From Aureibaculum flavum (GTDB lineage Bacteria > Bacteroidota > Bacteroidia > Flavobacteriales > Flavobacteriaceae): a stretch of 64,000 nucleotides of DNA. Location of the stretch: positions 404,162-468,161 of the forward strand of contig NZ_JAEHFJ010000004.1 of assembly GCF_016406085.1 (NCBI RefSeq). The letters run 5' to 3'. Positions 9,647 through 18,921 of the stretch are shown piece by piece. Numbering within the stretch: position 1 is the first letter of the stretch; each line of letters begins with the position of its first letter. The translations under genes were made by a program, and so were the position numbers. A model generated the notes under the pieces. The model made no database searches. It was given only the letters and a program-made list of their open reading frames with translations, and was not told the DNA's origin.

Positions 9647-12600
9647 CTACTCCTCGCCTTTCAATTCAATTTCTTTTGTTTCCAGACTTTTATTTTCACC
9701 TTGATCAACATGTTCCCATTTTTTCTTCTCTATCATATAATACACTAAAGGCACAACCAATAACGTCAACACCGTAGAAACAATAGTTCCCCCCATTAAT
9801 GATATGGCTAACCCTTGGAAAATTGGATCAAACAGAATAACAAAGGCCCCAATAACGACTGTTCCAGCCGTTAATAAAATAGGAGTGGTTCTCACTGCTC
9901 CAGCTTCAATAGCTGCTTGTTTTAAAGGAATCCCATCAGCCGTTCTTAGATTGATAAAGTCAATTAATAGCACTGAATTCCGCACCATAATACCTGCTAA
10001 GGCAATCATACCTATAAATGAAGTTGCTGTAAAAAATGCCCCCATAATCCAGTGTCCTAGAATAATTCCAATTAATGATAACGGAATAGCCACCATCATC
10101 ACAATTGGTGCTTTAAAGTTTTGAAACCATCCTACAATTAAGATATAAATCAAAATAATAGCACCTAAAAAAGCAATTCCTAAATCTCTGAACACTTCTA
10201 AGGTAATTTGCCATTCCCCATCCCATTTTACGGTATAGTTATCTTCAAAGTCAGGTTGACCCAAGTACATTTCATTTATTTCATAGCCCTTTGGCAAAGC
10301 AATCTCTTTTAACTTTTCTTCCATTCCTAGAATAGCATACGCGGGACTTTCCAATACACCCGCCATATCTGCCATCACATAAACCACACGTTTTTGATTT
10401 TTATGAAAAATGCTTTTCGCACTTACGGCTTCTTTAATTGTAACCAAATCAGCGATTGGTACCATATTTCCTTGTTTAGATTTCACTTTAAGTTGAGAAA
10501 TATCCGTAATGGTCGATTTCTCTTTTTCGTCTAGACTTAAAACTAATCCCACTTGGTTTATCGCATCTTCATCATATAATGTAGTTATGGCTCTATTAGA
10601 TAACGCCATATTCATTGTATACGCAATCTGTTTTGGTGCCACACCATACAACATGGCTTTTTCTTTATTGATTTCAAATTGATATTCTATCTGATCCGCT
10701 TCAACCATCCAATCTACATCTACAACATCGTCTGTATTATTTAAAATTGACTTAATGTTATCCGCAATTTTTATTTGCTCATTATAATCTGGTCCATAGA
10801 CTTCTGCTACAATGGTTGACATTACAGGAGGTCCCGGTGGGACTTCTACTAATTTTACATTGGCATTGAATTTTGAAGCTATTTTTTGAATATCTGGACG
10901 CAATAATTTGGCTATATCATGACTTTGTGCTGTTCGATCGTTTTTATCAATTAAATTTACTTGAATATCAGCCATATTACTACCACCACGCAAATCGTAA
11001 TGACGTACCAAACCGTTAAACGTAATAGGTGCAGATGTACCTACATAATTTTGATAATTTATAATCTCTGGTCGAGAAGATAAGTATTGAGCAATTTCTT
11101 GAGTTACAACACCTGTTCGCTCTAATGTTGTGCCTTCTGGCATATCAATTACCACTTGAAATTCATTCTTGTTATCAAAAGGCAGCATTTTTACCACAAC
11201 CGATTGAGTGAAGAATAACAACATCGTAGCTAATAAAACTACAAACGTAACTCCTAAAAATATCCAACGTTTTGCTTTACTTTCCATTAATGGACGCTCA
11301 AACTTATTGTACAAACGGTAAATTATGGTGTTTTCTAAAGGCTTTTCAACTTTTTCTGGCTCCCCTTTTTTAGTTTTTTCTCTTAAAAATATATAACCTA
11401 AATATGGTGTAACCGTAAGAGCTACAAACAATGACAATATCATTGCAATGGATGCTCCAATTGGCATTGGTGCCATATAGGGTCCCATTAACCCAGAAAC
11501 AAAAGCCATTGGTAATACAGAAGCGATTACGGTAAATGTTGCCAAAATAGTTGGGTTACCAACTTCATTAATAGCATACAAAGCCGCTTGTTTAAATGGT
11601 AAACGCTTCATTTTAAAATGCCTATGCATATTTTCTGCAATAATAATGGAATCATCCACCACAATACCTGTTACAAAAACCAAAGCAAATAATGTAATTC
11701 GGTTTAACGTGTAATCCATTATATAATAGCTTAACAACGTCAATGCAAATGTAATAGGTACAGATAAAAACACCACCAAACCACCACGCCAGCCCATGGC
11801 AAGCATTACTACAAAAGTTACCGCTATGATTGATCCTATAAGGTGTAACAATAACTCAGAAACTTTATGAGATGCTGTTTCTCCATAATTTCTAGTAACT
11901 TCAACATGTACATCATCAGGAATCAATGAGGCACGCAGGTGGTCCACTTTATCAATAATTAATTCTGCAATTTTCATGGCATCTGCACCTTTTCTTTTGG
12001 CAACAGAAATAGTTACTGCAGGATAATCAGATTTATAATCAGATGCTTTTTCACTTCCTTGACCAAAACCTAAACTCACATAATTTTGAGGTACTTCAGG
12101 TCCATCAATAATTTTTGCTACTTGTTTTAAATAAATCGGTTGATTTTGTTGCACACCAACAACCAAGTTTTCAATATCTGTAACGGTTTGTAAAAATTTT
12201 CCGGTATTTATGAGAAACTCTGTATCATTTTTATCAAAACTACCAGAATTCAATTGGCTATTATTAGCGTTTATCATTTCAGAAACTGATAAAAAATCTA
12301 AACCACTTGCAGCCAATTTATCTTTATCTAAAACCACACGTAATTGACGGTCTCTACCTCCTATTTTATGGGTAATAGAAACATCATTTACTTTTTTAAT
12401 TTCCTCCTCTAGTTCATCAGCCATTTGGCCCAATTGATAATCGTCATAATTCTCACTCCATAGTGTTAAACCAAGCATAGGTACATCGTCAATAGCACGT
12501 GTTTTTACTAATGGAAACGTTACGCCCTCCGGCATTTTGTCCATATGCTTATTAATTTCGTTGTATAATTTTACAAACGAACGCTCAATATCTTCACCTA

Positions 12601-12904
12601 CATAAAACTGAACAGTGACCATACCCTGCTCTTTCATAGCTGTAGAATACACATATTCGACCCCTTTCACATTAGAAATTAATTGCTCCAATGGTTTGAT
12701 AACACGCGATTCTACTTCGGTTGGACTAGCCCCAGGATATCCTATAAAAATATCTGCCATAGGCACATCAATTTGTGGCTCTTCCTCACGTGGAATTAAA
12801 AACGAACTATAAACACCAACAACCATAAATACAATCATTAACAGCACTGTTAATTTCGATTGCATAAAGACTTTGGCAATTTTACCTGCGATTCCTTCTT
12901 TCAT
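9647..12904 (-). CDS. RND efflux pump, inner-membrane permease (AcrB/HAE-like)
   Basis: A 1085-residue protein of full RND length with twelve predicted membrane helices in two halves. The first helix is followed by IPREEEPQIDVP, a family hallmark. The proton-relay aspartate pair is present in TM4 (GIVVDDSIIIAEN), so it is a proton-driven pump. Porter-domain signatures include GASPTEVESRVIKPLEQ and PPGPPVMSTIVAEVYGP. The substrate cannot be read from sequence; no methionine-pair signature of copper/silver pumps was identified. It is encoded after the adaptor and followed by the PII-like gene. The whole operon is preceded by a GTAAC-N4-GTTAC site shared with SQR and cydAB. Confidence 0.93.
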   Translation of the reverse strand: MKEGIAGKIAKVFMQSKLTVLLMIVFMVVGVYSSFLIPREEEPQIDVPMADIFIGYPGASPTEVESRVIKPLEQLISNVKGVEYVYSTAMKEQGMVTVQFYVGEDIERSFVKLYNEINKHMDKMPEGVTFPLVKTRAIDDVPMLGLTLWSENYDDYQLGQMADELEEEIKKVNDVSITHKIGGRDRQLRVVLDKDKLAASGLDFLSVSEMINANNSQLNSGSFDKNDTEFLINTGKFLQTVTDIENLVVGVQQNQPIYLKQVAKIIDGPEVPQNYVSLGFGQGSEKASDYKSDYPAVTISVAKRKGADAMKIAELIIDKVDHLRASLIPDDVHVEVTRNYGETASHKVSELLLHLIGSIIAVTFVVMLAMGWRGGLVVFLSVPITFALTLLSYYIMDYTLNRITLFALVFVTGIVVDDSIIIAENMHRHFKMKRLPFKQAALYAINEVGNPTILATFTVIASVLPMAFVSGLMGPYMAPMPIGASIAMILSLFVALTVTPYLGYIFLREKTKKGEPEKVEKPLENTIIYRLYNKFERPLMESKAKRWIFLGVTFVVLLATMLLFFTQSVVVKMLPFDNKNEFQVVIDMPEGTTLERTGVVTQEIAQYLSSRPEIINYQNYVGTSAPITFNGLVRHYDLRGGSNMADIQVNLIDKNDRTAQSHDIAKLLRPDIQKIASKFNANVKLVEVPPGPPVMSTIVAEVYGPDYNEQIKIADNIKSILNNTDDVVDVDWMVEADQIEYQFEINKEKAMLYGVAPKQIAYTMNMALSNRAITTLYDEDAINQVGLVLSLDEKEKSTITDISQLKVKSKQGNMVPIADLVTIKEAVSAKSIFHKNQKRVVYVMADMAGVLESPAYAILGMEEKLKEIALPKGYEINEMYLGQPDFEDNYTVKWDGEWQITLEVFRDLGIAFLGAIILIYILIVGWFQNFKAPIVMMVAIPLSLIGIILGHWIMGAFFTATSFIGMIALAGIMVRNSVLLIDFINLRTADGIPLKQAAIEAGAVRTTPILLTAGTVVIGAFVILFDPIFQGLAISLMGGTIVSTVLTLLVVPLVYYMIEKKKWEHVDQGENKSLETKEIELKGEE

Positions 12905-12948
12905 TTTTTACTTATTTTTTGGGCGTTTAAACAGGCTATCCACTGTAT

Positions 12949-13009
12949 CTTTTTACGTGTTCTCGATACAAATTTGCTTAGGCAAATTCACTCGAACTAA
13001 CGTAAAAAG
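12949..13009. repeat. Large nested palindrome between adaptor and pump genes
   Basis: Nested inverted repeats: outer arms CTTTTTACGT and ACGTAAAAAG, middle arms around TCTCGATAC and CACTCGAAC, inner arms AATTTGC-TTAG-GCAAATT. The element fills the 156-bp gap between two genes of one operon and could set the adaptor-to-pump ratio or be a small palindromic mobile element. The CTCGAA core is also seen in the REP-like units near 39.7 kb. Confidence 0.7.
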
Positions 13010-13060
13010 GATGTCGTTTTTATCCTTAACGCAATAATTCTTATTTCTTTCCTTGTTTGG

Positions 13061-14137
13061 TTACTGTACACTAATTTTTGCTCCATTATAAAGCTTGCCT
13101 TCAGCTGAAACAATATATGCTTCGTCAGCATTTAAACCTGACAATACTTCCACTTGATCACCATAGGTTCTCCCTAAACGCAACCAACGTAATAATGCTG
13201 TATTGCTCTCACTTACCGTATAAATACCAGACAATTGACCTTTAGATATTATGGATTCAACAGGTATCAAAATGGCTTGATTCTTAGTTTGTTTTTCAAT
13301 CGGAAATTGAACACTAACAAACATTCCAGAAAGAATAGCTGCTTCTGTTTTATCTAAACCTATTTTAACTAAATATTGACCCCCTGTATTTTTTGCCGAT
13401 GTGCTCACTTCCGTAACCTTACCTTTTAGGGTAGCTCCAATTGACTTCACTAAAACAGCAACATCTGCTCCCTTTTTAATACGTGAAATTTCTGTTTCTG
13501 GCACCATCGCCATGACTTCAAAATTACCAGGAGTTTCTAAACTTATTAAAGGCATTCCAGGATTTGCCATATCACCCGCATCAATGTTTTTACTGGTTAC
13601 CACACCACTAAAAGGAGCTATTATATTACTATAGGTGAATTGTGCATTAATTTCATTTTTCATTTGATTCGCAGATTCTAAACGTGCTTTTGCCATTTCA
13701 AAATTAGCCGTCATATCATCCATTTCTTTTTGTGATGCACTTTTTTCTGCAAATAAACTTTGAAAGCGTTTATAGTCTTTTTCAGCATTATTAAAAGCGG
13801 CAGTAGCTTCTGTAATACCTGCGTTTACTTGTGCTCTTTTCGCTTGCAAATCTGCATTATTAATTGAAACTAATAGTTGACCTTTCTTAACCTTATCACC
13901 AACCTTAACATATACCTTATTAACATACCCCATCATTCTGGTACTTAAATCGGCACTATTAGAAGCTTCTATTTTCCCGCTTACTGTAATAAATTGACCA
14001 CCAGCTTCGGTAGTCTTACTCACCTTTACAGCAATAGGCGTTGAATTATCAGCACTGGTTTTGCTTTCTTCACTTCCACAATTCGCTAACAAAAGCGAAA
14101 GGACTGTTACTATGGTTATTTGAATGTATTTTCTCAT
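13061..14137 (-). CDS. RND efflux periplasmic adaptor (membrane fusion protein), lipoprotein
   Basis: A 358-residue HlyD/AcrA-type adaptor. The N-terminus has a lipobox (SLLLANCGSEE), so it should be anchored by lipid. A lipoyl-like half (VYVKVGDKVKKGQLLVSI, about 75-92) is followed by a helical hairpin (about 95-165, rich in A, K, E and Q). The second lipoyl half and the beta-barrel domain come next (IIAPFSGVVTSKNIDAGD). It bridges the RND pump to the TolC-type channel. It sits between those two genes (80-nt and 156-nt gaps), consistent with one operon. Confidence 0.92.
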   Translation of the reverse strand: MRKYIQITIVTVLSLLLANCGSEESKTSADNSTPIAVKVSKTTEAGGQFITVSGKIEASNSADLSTRMMGYVNKVYVKVGDKVKKGQLLVSINNADLQAKRAQVNAGITEATAAFNNAEKDYKRFQSLFAEKSASQKEMDDMTANFEMAKARLESANQMKNEINAQFTYSNIIAPFSGVVTSKNIDAGDMANPGMPLISLETPGNFEVMAMVPETEISRIKKGADVAVLVKSIGATLKGKVTEVSTSAKNTGGQYLVKIGLDKTEAAILSGMFVSVQFPIEKQTKNQAILIPVESIISKGQLSGIYTVSESNTALLRWLRLGRTYGDQVEVLSGLNADEAYIVSAEGKLYNGAKISVQ

Positions 14138-14217
14138 TTTTATTTTTGTTTTTATATTCTTCGTGGTTCGTTGATTCCTTGATTTAGCTATTGCTAATTA
14201 TTAATTTGATAATGCTA

Positions 14218-15519
14218 CTACTTTGTCAAAAACTCGACATATTTCAATACATAATTGTGATTAAATACAGTACCATAATATTCCAATTGTTTTTGTGCAA
14301 ATTGTGTTTCTGCCATTAATAAATCTGATGTTTTTTCGAGCCCTTGCTTAAATCTGTTTGTCCGAATTCGCAATGCTTCTTTTGATTGCTCTACTCCCAA
14401 TTTTGAAAGTTTTAAATTGTTTTTTGCATCTTCTAAGTTGCGTTTGGCTTTATTAAGTTCTAAAGAACTTGTGGCTTTATATTGAGCCATTTCAAATTTC
14501 GATTTTTCAAAATCTGCTTTACTTTTTTGTGTTTTTCCAAAACGTTTTGAACCTTCAAAAATGTTCCAACTCAACGCTGCTCCAATAAGATATCCTTCAG
14601 CATCTCCTTTAAAGATTTCATCATCATATAATTCATAGCTACCAAAAAGGTTTAACCTTGGCATAAAACTCATTTTATCGGCTTTATACATTTTTTCATA
14701 AGCCAACGATGCCTTTTCATAAGCTTGTATGTCTTTTCTATTGTTTAGCACACTATTTTCTGTTATCATAGCTACAGCAACTGTCAATGAATCTATAGGT
14801 TTTAGAATCTTATCATTACTATCATTCATTAAAACCGATAAATAGTTTGAAGCATTGGCAATATTACTTTTAGCATATTGTAATTGATTTTCAATTTCTG
14901 TAACACGGACTTCAACTGCTAAAACATCTGCCTTTTGCATATAGCCTTGTTTAAAACTATTATCTGCAATACGTTGATTGTCCAATGCTGTTTCTTGTGC
15001 TTTTTGCAACACTTCAACTGTTTTATAGGCCAATTGTAATTGCATGTACGCTTTTTCAACCTCTAGAGACATATATTCTTTAGTACGTTCTGACTGTAAT
15101 TCGGTAGCTTTTAATTTTGCTTTTGCAGCACTACGTTGGTAAAATCCATCAAAATTTAAAACCGGTTGTTGTACCTCTATTTTCGTCGCATAATTTTGAA
15201 CCGTGGTAGGGTCATTTAATAAAGCCGGATTAAAATCATTTTGAGTTAAAACTTCTTGATTGAGTTTAAACCCAAAAGCCATTAAGGGATTTGTGGTTGA
15301 CATTGCGGTATGAGAAACCCCAATGGTTGGCAATAGAATCGCATTGGTTTGCCTAAAATCACCTTGAGCTGCCTTTACATCTTGCTCTGCCATTTTTAAG
15401 CTATTATTTTGATCGTTCACTTTAGCGATCACTTCTTCTTTTGTTATTAATTTTACTTCTTGGGCATTTGATAGTAACGGTATTAGTATCAAAATTAAAG
15501 TATATAGTATTTGCTTCAT
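14218..15519 (-). CDS. TolC-family outer-membrane efflux channel
   Basis: A 433-residue protein with a signal peptide (ILIPLLSNAQEV) and two repeats of long amphipathic helices plus beta hairpins. Typical sequences are QGDFRQTNAILLPTIGVS in the first half and TRFKQGLEKTSDLLMAETQ near residue 390 in the second. Length fits the OEP family. It is the first gene of the efflux operon, with a palindromic operator 49-62 nt upstream of the ATG. This suggests that the operon's regulated promoter lies between 15520 and about 15600. Confidence 0.92.
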   Translation of the reverse strand: MKQILYTLILILIPLLSNAQEVKLITKEEVIAKVNDQNNSLKMAEQDVKAAQGDFRQTNAILLPTIGVSHTAMSTTNPLMAFGFKLNQEVLTQNDFNPALLNDPTTVQNYATKIEVQQPVLNFDGFYQRSAAKAKLKATELQSERTKEYMSLEVEKAYMQLQLAYKTVEVLQKAQETALDNQRIADNSFKQGYMQKADVLAVEVRVTEIENQLQYAKSNIANASNYLSVLMNDSNDKILKPIDSLTVAVAMITENSVLNNRKDIQAYEKASLAYEKMYKADKMSFMPRLNLFGSYELYDDEIFKGDAEGYLIGAALSWNIFEGSKRFGKTQKSKADFEKSKFEMAQYKATSSLELNKAKRNLEDAKNNLKLSKLGVEQSKEALRIRTNRFKQGLEKTSDLLMAETQFAQKQLEYYGTVFNHNYVLKYVEFLTK

Positions 15520-15550
15520 TTCTAATTTATTTTAATGCAAAAATAGTGGT

Positions 15551-15582
15551 GGTTACTTCAATTGAAAGTAACCTATGTTACT
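15551..15582. promoter_or_regulatory. Palindromic operator upstream of the tolC efflux operon (GTAAC-N4-GTTAC)
   Basis: GTAAC-CTAT-GTTAC lies at 15568-15581, extended by A/T to 6-bp arms. An overlapping second dyad, GGTTACTT-N7-AAGTAACC, spans 15551-15573. The first site is 49 nt from the start codon. The same 14-bp pattern occurs before SQR, DUF3365 and cydA, which argues for one dimeric regulator. The half-site spacing is of Crp/Fnr type, but no such regulator is encoded in the window. Confidence 0.7.
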
Positions 15583-15705
15583 GAGATATGATTTAAAACA
15601 CCATTAGTGATTCACAGACGTTTCAACCTCTCCTTTTTTAATGATAATCTGTTTCTAAATAACTTAATTAGTCATCTAAAGCAATGTCATTATCAACGTT
15701 TACTT

Positions 15706-15740
15706 ACTAAAAAGCACCTTACCACATGGGTAAGGTGCCT
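15706..15740 (-). terminator. Rho-independent terminator of the SQR operon
   Basis: A 10-bp perfect stem GCACCTTACC / GGTAAGGTGC with a 5-nt loop. On the minus strand it is followed by TTTTT. It lies just after the 45-residue ORF and so ends the SQR transcript after, not before, that ORF. Confidence 0.85.
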
Positions 15741-15797
15741 CCAAAAATCAACCAACTTATTATGAAAGAATCCGAAGACCCTTAAATAACCAACTTT

Positions 15798-15935
15798 TTA
15801 AACTTTTTTTCTAGTCCCCCCATGTCCACCTGCAACGACAATCAGTATTTTAATACTTAAATAAATATATTTAAAGAATTGAATAATGGGATTCATCATT
15901 ATAAAACGCTTTGTTTTTGAGATTCTTTGTGTCAT
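15798..15935 (-). CDS. Small membrane protein (45 aa) in the SQR operon
   Basis: ATG at 15933-15935 opens a 45-residue frame ending in TAA. The protein has a basic N-terminus (MTQRISKTKR), one hydrophobic helix (about 12-35, including IIQFFKYIYLSIKILIVVA), then a glycine-rich tail GGHGGTRKKV. It lies 60 nt after the SQR stop codon on the same strand and directly before a strong terminator, so it is part of that transcript. No family is recognised with certainty. The tail suggests a conserved interaction motif, and a role as membrane partner of SQR is inferred. The small size makes coding status likely but unproven. Confidence 0.65.
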   Translation of the reverse strand: MTQRISKTKRFIMMNPIIQFFKYIYLSIKILIVVAGGHGGTRKKV

Positions 15936-15995
15936 GGTTTTTTAGATTTTTATGCTATTCTTGATGTACTTGTTATTTTTATAAACTTCCCGAGA

Positions 15996-17450
15996 TTATT
16001 CAGGTATTAACCACCAAAATGGTTTCATTTTCGCTTTATAAATAAATGCATAGTGTAAGGTTAATTTTAACCAGTGTCCTGCCAATCCTATTTCACCAAA
16101 AGTTTTTCCTAATTTTCTACCTTGCGTATCTGGATATTTTACATAATCAGGTACTATAGGATAGGTGGTAATGCTTACACCACTCCCTTTTGTCATTCCA
16201 AAACCTGCAGAGGCAATACAAGCAGCTCCCATATTCCCCATAGAACCTTTATGATTCAAAGTTTTTTTACCATTAATAATGTCTACAATATTTTCGGCTA
16301 CCAATTTTGCAGTGATGCCGGATGGCATTCCTGTTCTTGGTGGTGCCGGAGAAATTGATGTCCCATTTTTACTTACTCTTGGCTTAGAAATAGCATGTGG
16401 TGGTGCAAATGCAATACCCGGAGCAAAAATATTTTTATAAGACGGATTCTGATAGGTCTCTGGCCAATCTTGTACCGTCCATTCTTCATAAGGTCTTGGC
16501 GTATAATCAGCATCTACAATCATAAAGCCTTTGAATAATTTCTCTGTGATATCCTTATCCTCTTTATCATAAGCTTTAAAGCCATGACCAGAAAATGCAG
16601 GTATTAACATGGCAAAATCATAAGTTTCTGTTTTGTACTCTCCGTCTAAGGTTTCATAGTGAGCCAGACCATCTTCAATTTTATTGACTGCCGCTCCAAT
16701 AATCCAATTGATCCCTCGATCTTCAAAAATCATTTCAATCATTTCATTTGACCTCATAATATTGCTACCATAACTTAGTAGCATACCATCCATACCAAAA
16801 TCTCCTAATTGATATTCATTGGCAATCCAAGTTATTTCTACCATCTCTCTTACATCATGTCTTCTTAATTCTTGTTCAACATTTAAAATGTATTCAAAAG
16901 CAGCTCCTTGACATGTTGATTTGGCATGCCCCGTACCAATTAAAATTTTAGCTTTTTTTCCTTTTTTAACTTCTTCAATAAGTTCTTTTAATCCATGCCA
17001 AGCATGTTCTGCGTGGCCATACGTACAAACAGAATAGGCTTTGTTTTTACCAGGTTCTAAACCTTCGGTCATATCAAATGCTAATTTCGGACCTGTAGCA
17101 TTTATTAAAAAATCGTAAGTTACTTTTTCAAAAGTATTTTTATCTTCTCCCTTAACATATTCAACCATTACATAAGGCTTGGTAACTTCTTTGTCACCTT
17201 CAGGGTGAAATGAAACGGCCTTGGCTTGTTTAAAACCAATGTTTTTCTTTTTATAAAGTGGCTCTAAAGGAAATAATATTTGTTCTGCTTTCATTCTACC
17301 TATACCTACCCAAATATTTGAAGGTATCCATTGATAATTACTATTTGGAGAAACCACAACAACTTCATGTTGTTTAGAAAGTTTTCTACGCAAATGAGAG
17401 GCCGCAACGTGTCCCGAAATACCAGCTCCTAAGATTACTATTTTTGCCAT
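15996..17450 (-). CDS. sqr: Sulfide:quinone oxidoreductase (SQR)
   Basis: A 484-residue flavoprotein of the pyridine-nucleotide-disulfide-oxidoreductase fold. The N-terminal FAD motif is VILGAGISG (residues 5-13). The second motif region (KILIGTGHAKSTC) and the C-terminal FAD contact (IFAPGIAFAPPHAISKP) are visible. Three cysteines, C142, C180 and C411 (AACIASAGFG), are placed as in SQRs that pass sulfane sulfur. The C-terminus (LTLHYAFIYKAKMKPFWW) is amphipathic and suits membrane docking. It oxidises sulfide and reduces menaquinone. The ETHE1-like persulfide dioxygenase at 59287 would handle its product. A regulated promoter with the GTAAC palindrome lies about 120 nt upstream. Confidence 0.88.
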   Translation of the reverse strand: MAKIVILGAGISGHVAASHLRRKLSKQHEVVVVSPNSNYQWIPSNIWVGIGRMKAEQILFPLEPLYKKKNIGFKQAKAVSFHPEGDKEVTKPYVMVEYVKGEDKNTFEKVTYDFLINATGPKLAFDMTEGLEPGKNKAYSVCTYGHAEHAWHGLKELIEEVKKGKKAKILIGTGHAKSTCQGAAFEYILNVEQELRRHDVREMVEITWIANEYQLGDFGMDGMLLSYGSNIMRSNEMIEMIFEDRGINWIIGAAVNKIEDGLAHYETLDGEYKTETYDFAMLIPAFSGHGFKAYDKEDKDITEKLFKGFMIVDADYTPRPYEEWTVQDWPETYQNPSYKNIFAPGIAFAPPHAISKPRVSKNGTSISPAPPRTGMPSGITAKLVAENIVDIINGKKTLNHKGSMGNMGAACIASAGFGMTKGSGVSITTYPIVPDYVKYPDTQGRKLGKTFGEIGLAGHWLKLTLHYAFIYKAKMKPFWWLIPE

Positions 17451-17781
17451 TGGTTGGTTATTTAATTGTAAAATTATAGCAATACACTTTATTGAAAAAT
17501 GATTTGCATCAGTTTCATAAAAATGATTTGCTTCCGTAAAATTCAGTTTTTTATTTAACCTAAGTTGTAACTATTGTTACTTAGGCAAGTAGAAGTAAGA
17601 CATAAGTTAATTGTGGGTAAACTTCCGTAATGAGATAAGTAAGTGAGTATCCTATAAAGTACCGCTTCGCCCCTTTAATTGTTTTTAAAAGTAAAAGGGC
17701 GTTAGGGCATACTGAAACTATTCAGTAAATGCTCTCCACAAGAAAAAAAGAGAGAAATTTCCAAGCTATAAAAATGTTATA
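17451..17781. other. Regulatory intergenic region upstream of SQR
   Basis: The 331 bp hold two direct copies of AAAAATGATTTGC (17495-17507 and 17519-17531, 24 bp apart) and the GTAAC-TATT-GTTAC palindrome at 17567-17580. No gene is evident. Confidence 0.6.
17567..17580. promoter_or_regulatory. Operator upstream of SQR (GTAAC-N4-GTTAC)
   Basis: GTAAC-TATT-GTTAC, flanked by CCTAAG on the left and TTAGG on the right so that the dyad extends outwards. It is 117 nt from the SQR start, further than at the other three sites, leaving room for the two 13-bp direct repeats between operator and gene. Confidence 0.7.
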
Positions 17782-18390
17782 TCATTCACCCTCATCAAAA
17801 ACAACATTCCAGATACCACGTACTTCATTGATTGCATATCCTTTGGCTTTGTCTTCAGGATACAATTTATCAATCATGGTCATCACCTGTGGTTTAATCT
17901 GTTCATTTGGTGTCCCATGACATTGCAGACACATTTGATTGGTTGCTATTGGATAATAAAAGTGTACTTTTCCGTCTTTCTTTTTAACAATACCTTCTGG
18001 TTGTTGACCAGCAGCTAATTGTTCTTTAAACGTTTTTATATACCCTAACTCTTCTGCATTGGCTTGATTGTCTGGATTTCTAGGCTTATCTGATACTCTT
18101 TTAATTATTGCTTTTTGAGCCATAGCCATACTATCCGTTAACGGAATGGCTTTCGTATTACAAAATTCAAGAGCATGTTCTGTCCCTTTTTTCTGGATGG
18201 CTCCCATTAAATTTTTACCCAACGTAGCTTTCGTACTCATGGCATATTTTAATCCTGTTGCCTTATAAATTGAGTCTTGAACTTGTTGTGTTTTTTGTGT
18301 TTCTTTTGCCGTATCTTTTTTGGTGTCAGATTTACAAGATGATATGGCTATCAATAGAAAGAATGTCATTAAAATAGTGTATTTTTTCAT
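17782..18390 (-). CDS. DUF3365 (Tll0287-like) haem-binding lipoprotein
   Basis: A 202-residue protein from the ATG at 18390; a TTG three codons upstream is less likely. The lipobox is AISSCKSD. One c-type haem motif is present as MCLQCHG near residue 160. The region around it (VHFYYPIATNQMCLQCHGTPN) matches the DUF3365 / Tll0287-like domain, a PAS-related haem module used for redox or gas sensing or electron transfer. The operator GTAAC-AACA-GTTAC is 44-57 nt upstream of the upstream start option, and the gene has its own promoter separate from the membrane-protein gene at 18464. It is probably a periplasmic redox partner for the SQR/cytochrome bd group. Confidence 0.82.
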   Translation of the reverse strand: MKKYTILMTFFLLIAISSCKSDTKKDTAKETQKTQQVQDSIYKATGLKYAMSTKATLGKNLMGAIQKKGTEHALEFCNTKAIPLTDSMAMAQKAIIKRVSDKPRNPDNQANAEELGYIKTFKEQLAAGQQPEGIVKKKDGKVHFYYPIATNQMCLQCHGTPNEQIKPQVMTMIDKLYPEDKAKGYAINEVRGIWNVVFDEGE

Positions 18391-18442
18391 TGGTTTCAAT
18401 TTTGATTATTATGTAAAATTACGCTCCTTGTCTTAATTCAAC

Positions 18443-18456
18443 GTAACAACAGTTAC
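18443..18456. promoter_or_regulatory. Operator upstream of the DUF3365 gene (GTAAC-N4-GTTAC)
   Basis: Perfect arms GTAAC / GTTAC with spacer AACA, placed between the 99-residue membrane protein gene and the DUF3365 gene. The distance to the start codon (44-53 nt) is nearly the same as for tolC and cydA. Confidence 0.7.
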
Positions 18457-18463
18457 ATTGTAG

Positions 18464-18763
18464 TTATGCCTTATTTAACTTTGTAATGATGCGTTTCGCT
18501 AGTATTAATCCAACGGCACCACCAGTTAAAGAGACCAACATATTAATACTAAATAATGTGATATTTACTTCTCCTGATTGCATGATTGTAACAGGATCAA
18601 AACCAAGCCTACCTATAGATTTAATAAAAAATATACTCCCAAAAATTCCCGTAATGGTATTTGCGGTAAACCCTAAGCTGTATTTTTTAATTAGGAAACT
18701 TAAGAGGTTTGCCCCTAGCATACCCATAAAAATACTAATGATTGCAATTAAAGTATCTGTCAT
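18464..18763 (-). CDS. Small integral membrane protein
   Basis: A 99-residue protein with three hydrophobic segments (LIAIISIFMGMLGANLLSFL, ANTITGIFGSIFFIKSIG, LFSINMLVSLTGGAVGLILA) and a basic end. The GxxGG patterns resemble GlsB/YeaQ-type proteins, but the match is weak. It lies between the cyd genes and DUF3365 on the same strand. No function can be assigned. Confidence 0.65.
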   Translation of the reverse strand: MTDTLIAIISIFMGMLGANLLSFLIKKYSLGFTANTITGIFGSIFFIKSIGRLGFDPVTIMQSGEVNITLFSINMLVSLTGGAVGLILAKRIITKLNKA

Positions 18764-18921
18764 AAGAAAATAGTATTTCTCAATAAATAATTTCTTGAAA
18801 TTTTATATTTTTCCTCACCCAAAACTGCCGTAAATGAAAGCTCTGAACTCACTCAAGGCGAGGTGAAACAAGAACCTCGAGGCAAAGCCATCGGTGAATT
18901 ATTCAAATTAAAACAATTTAT

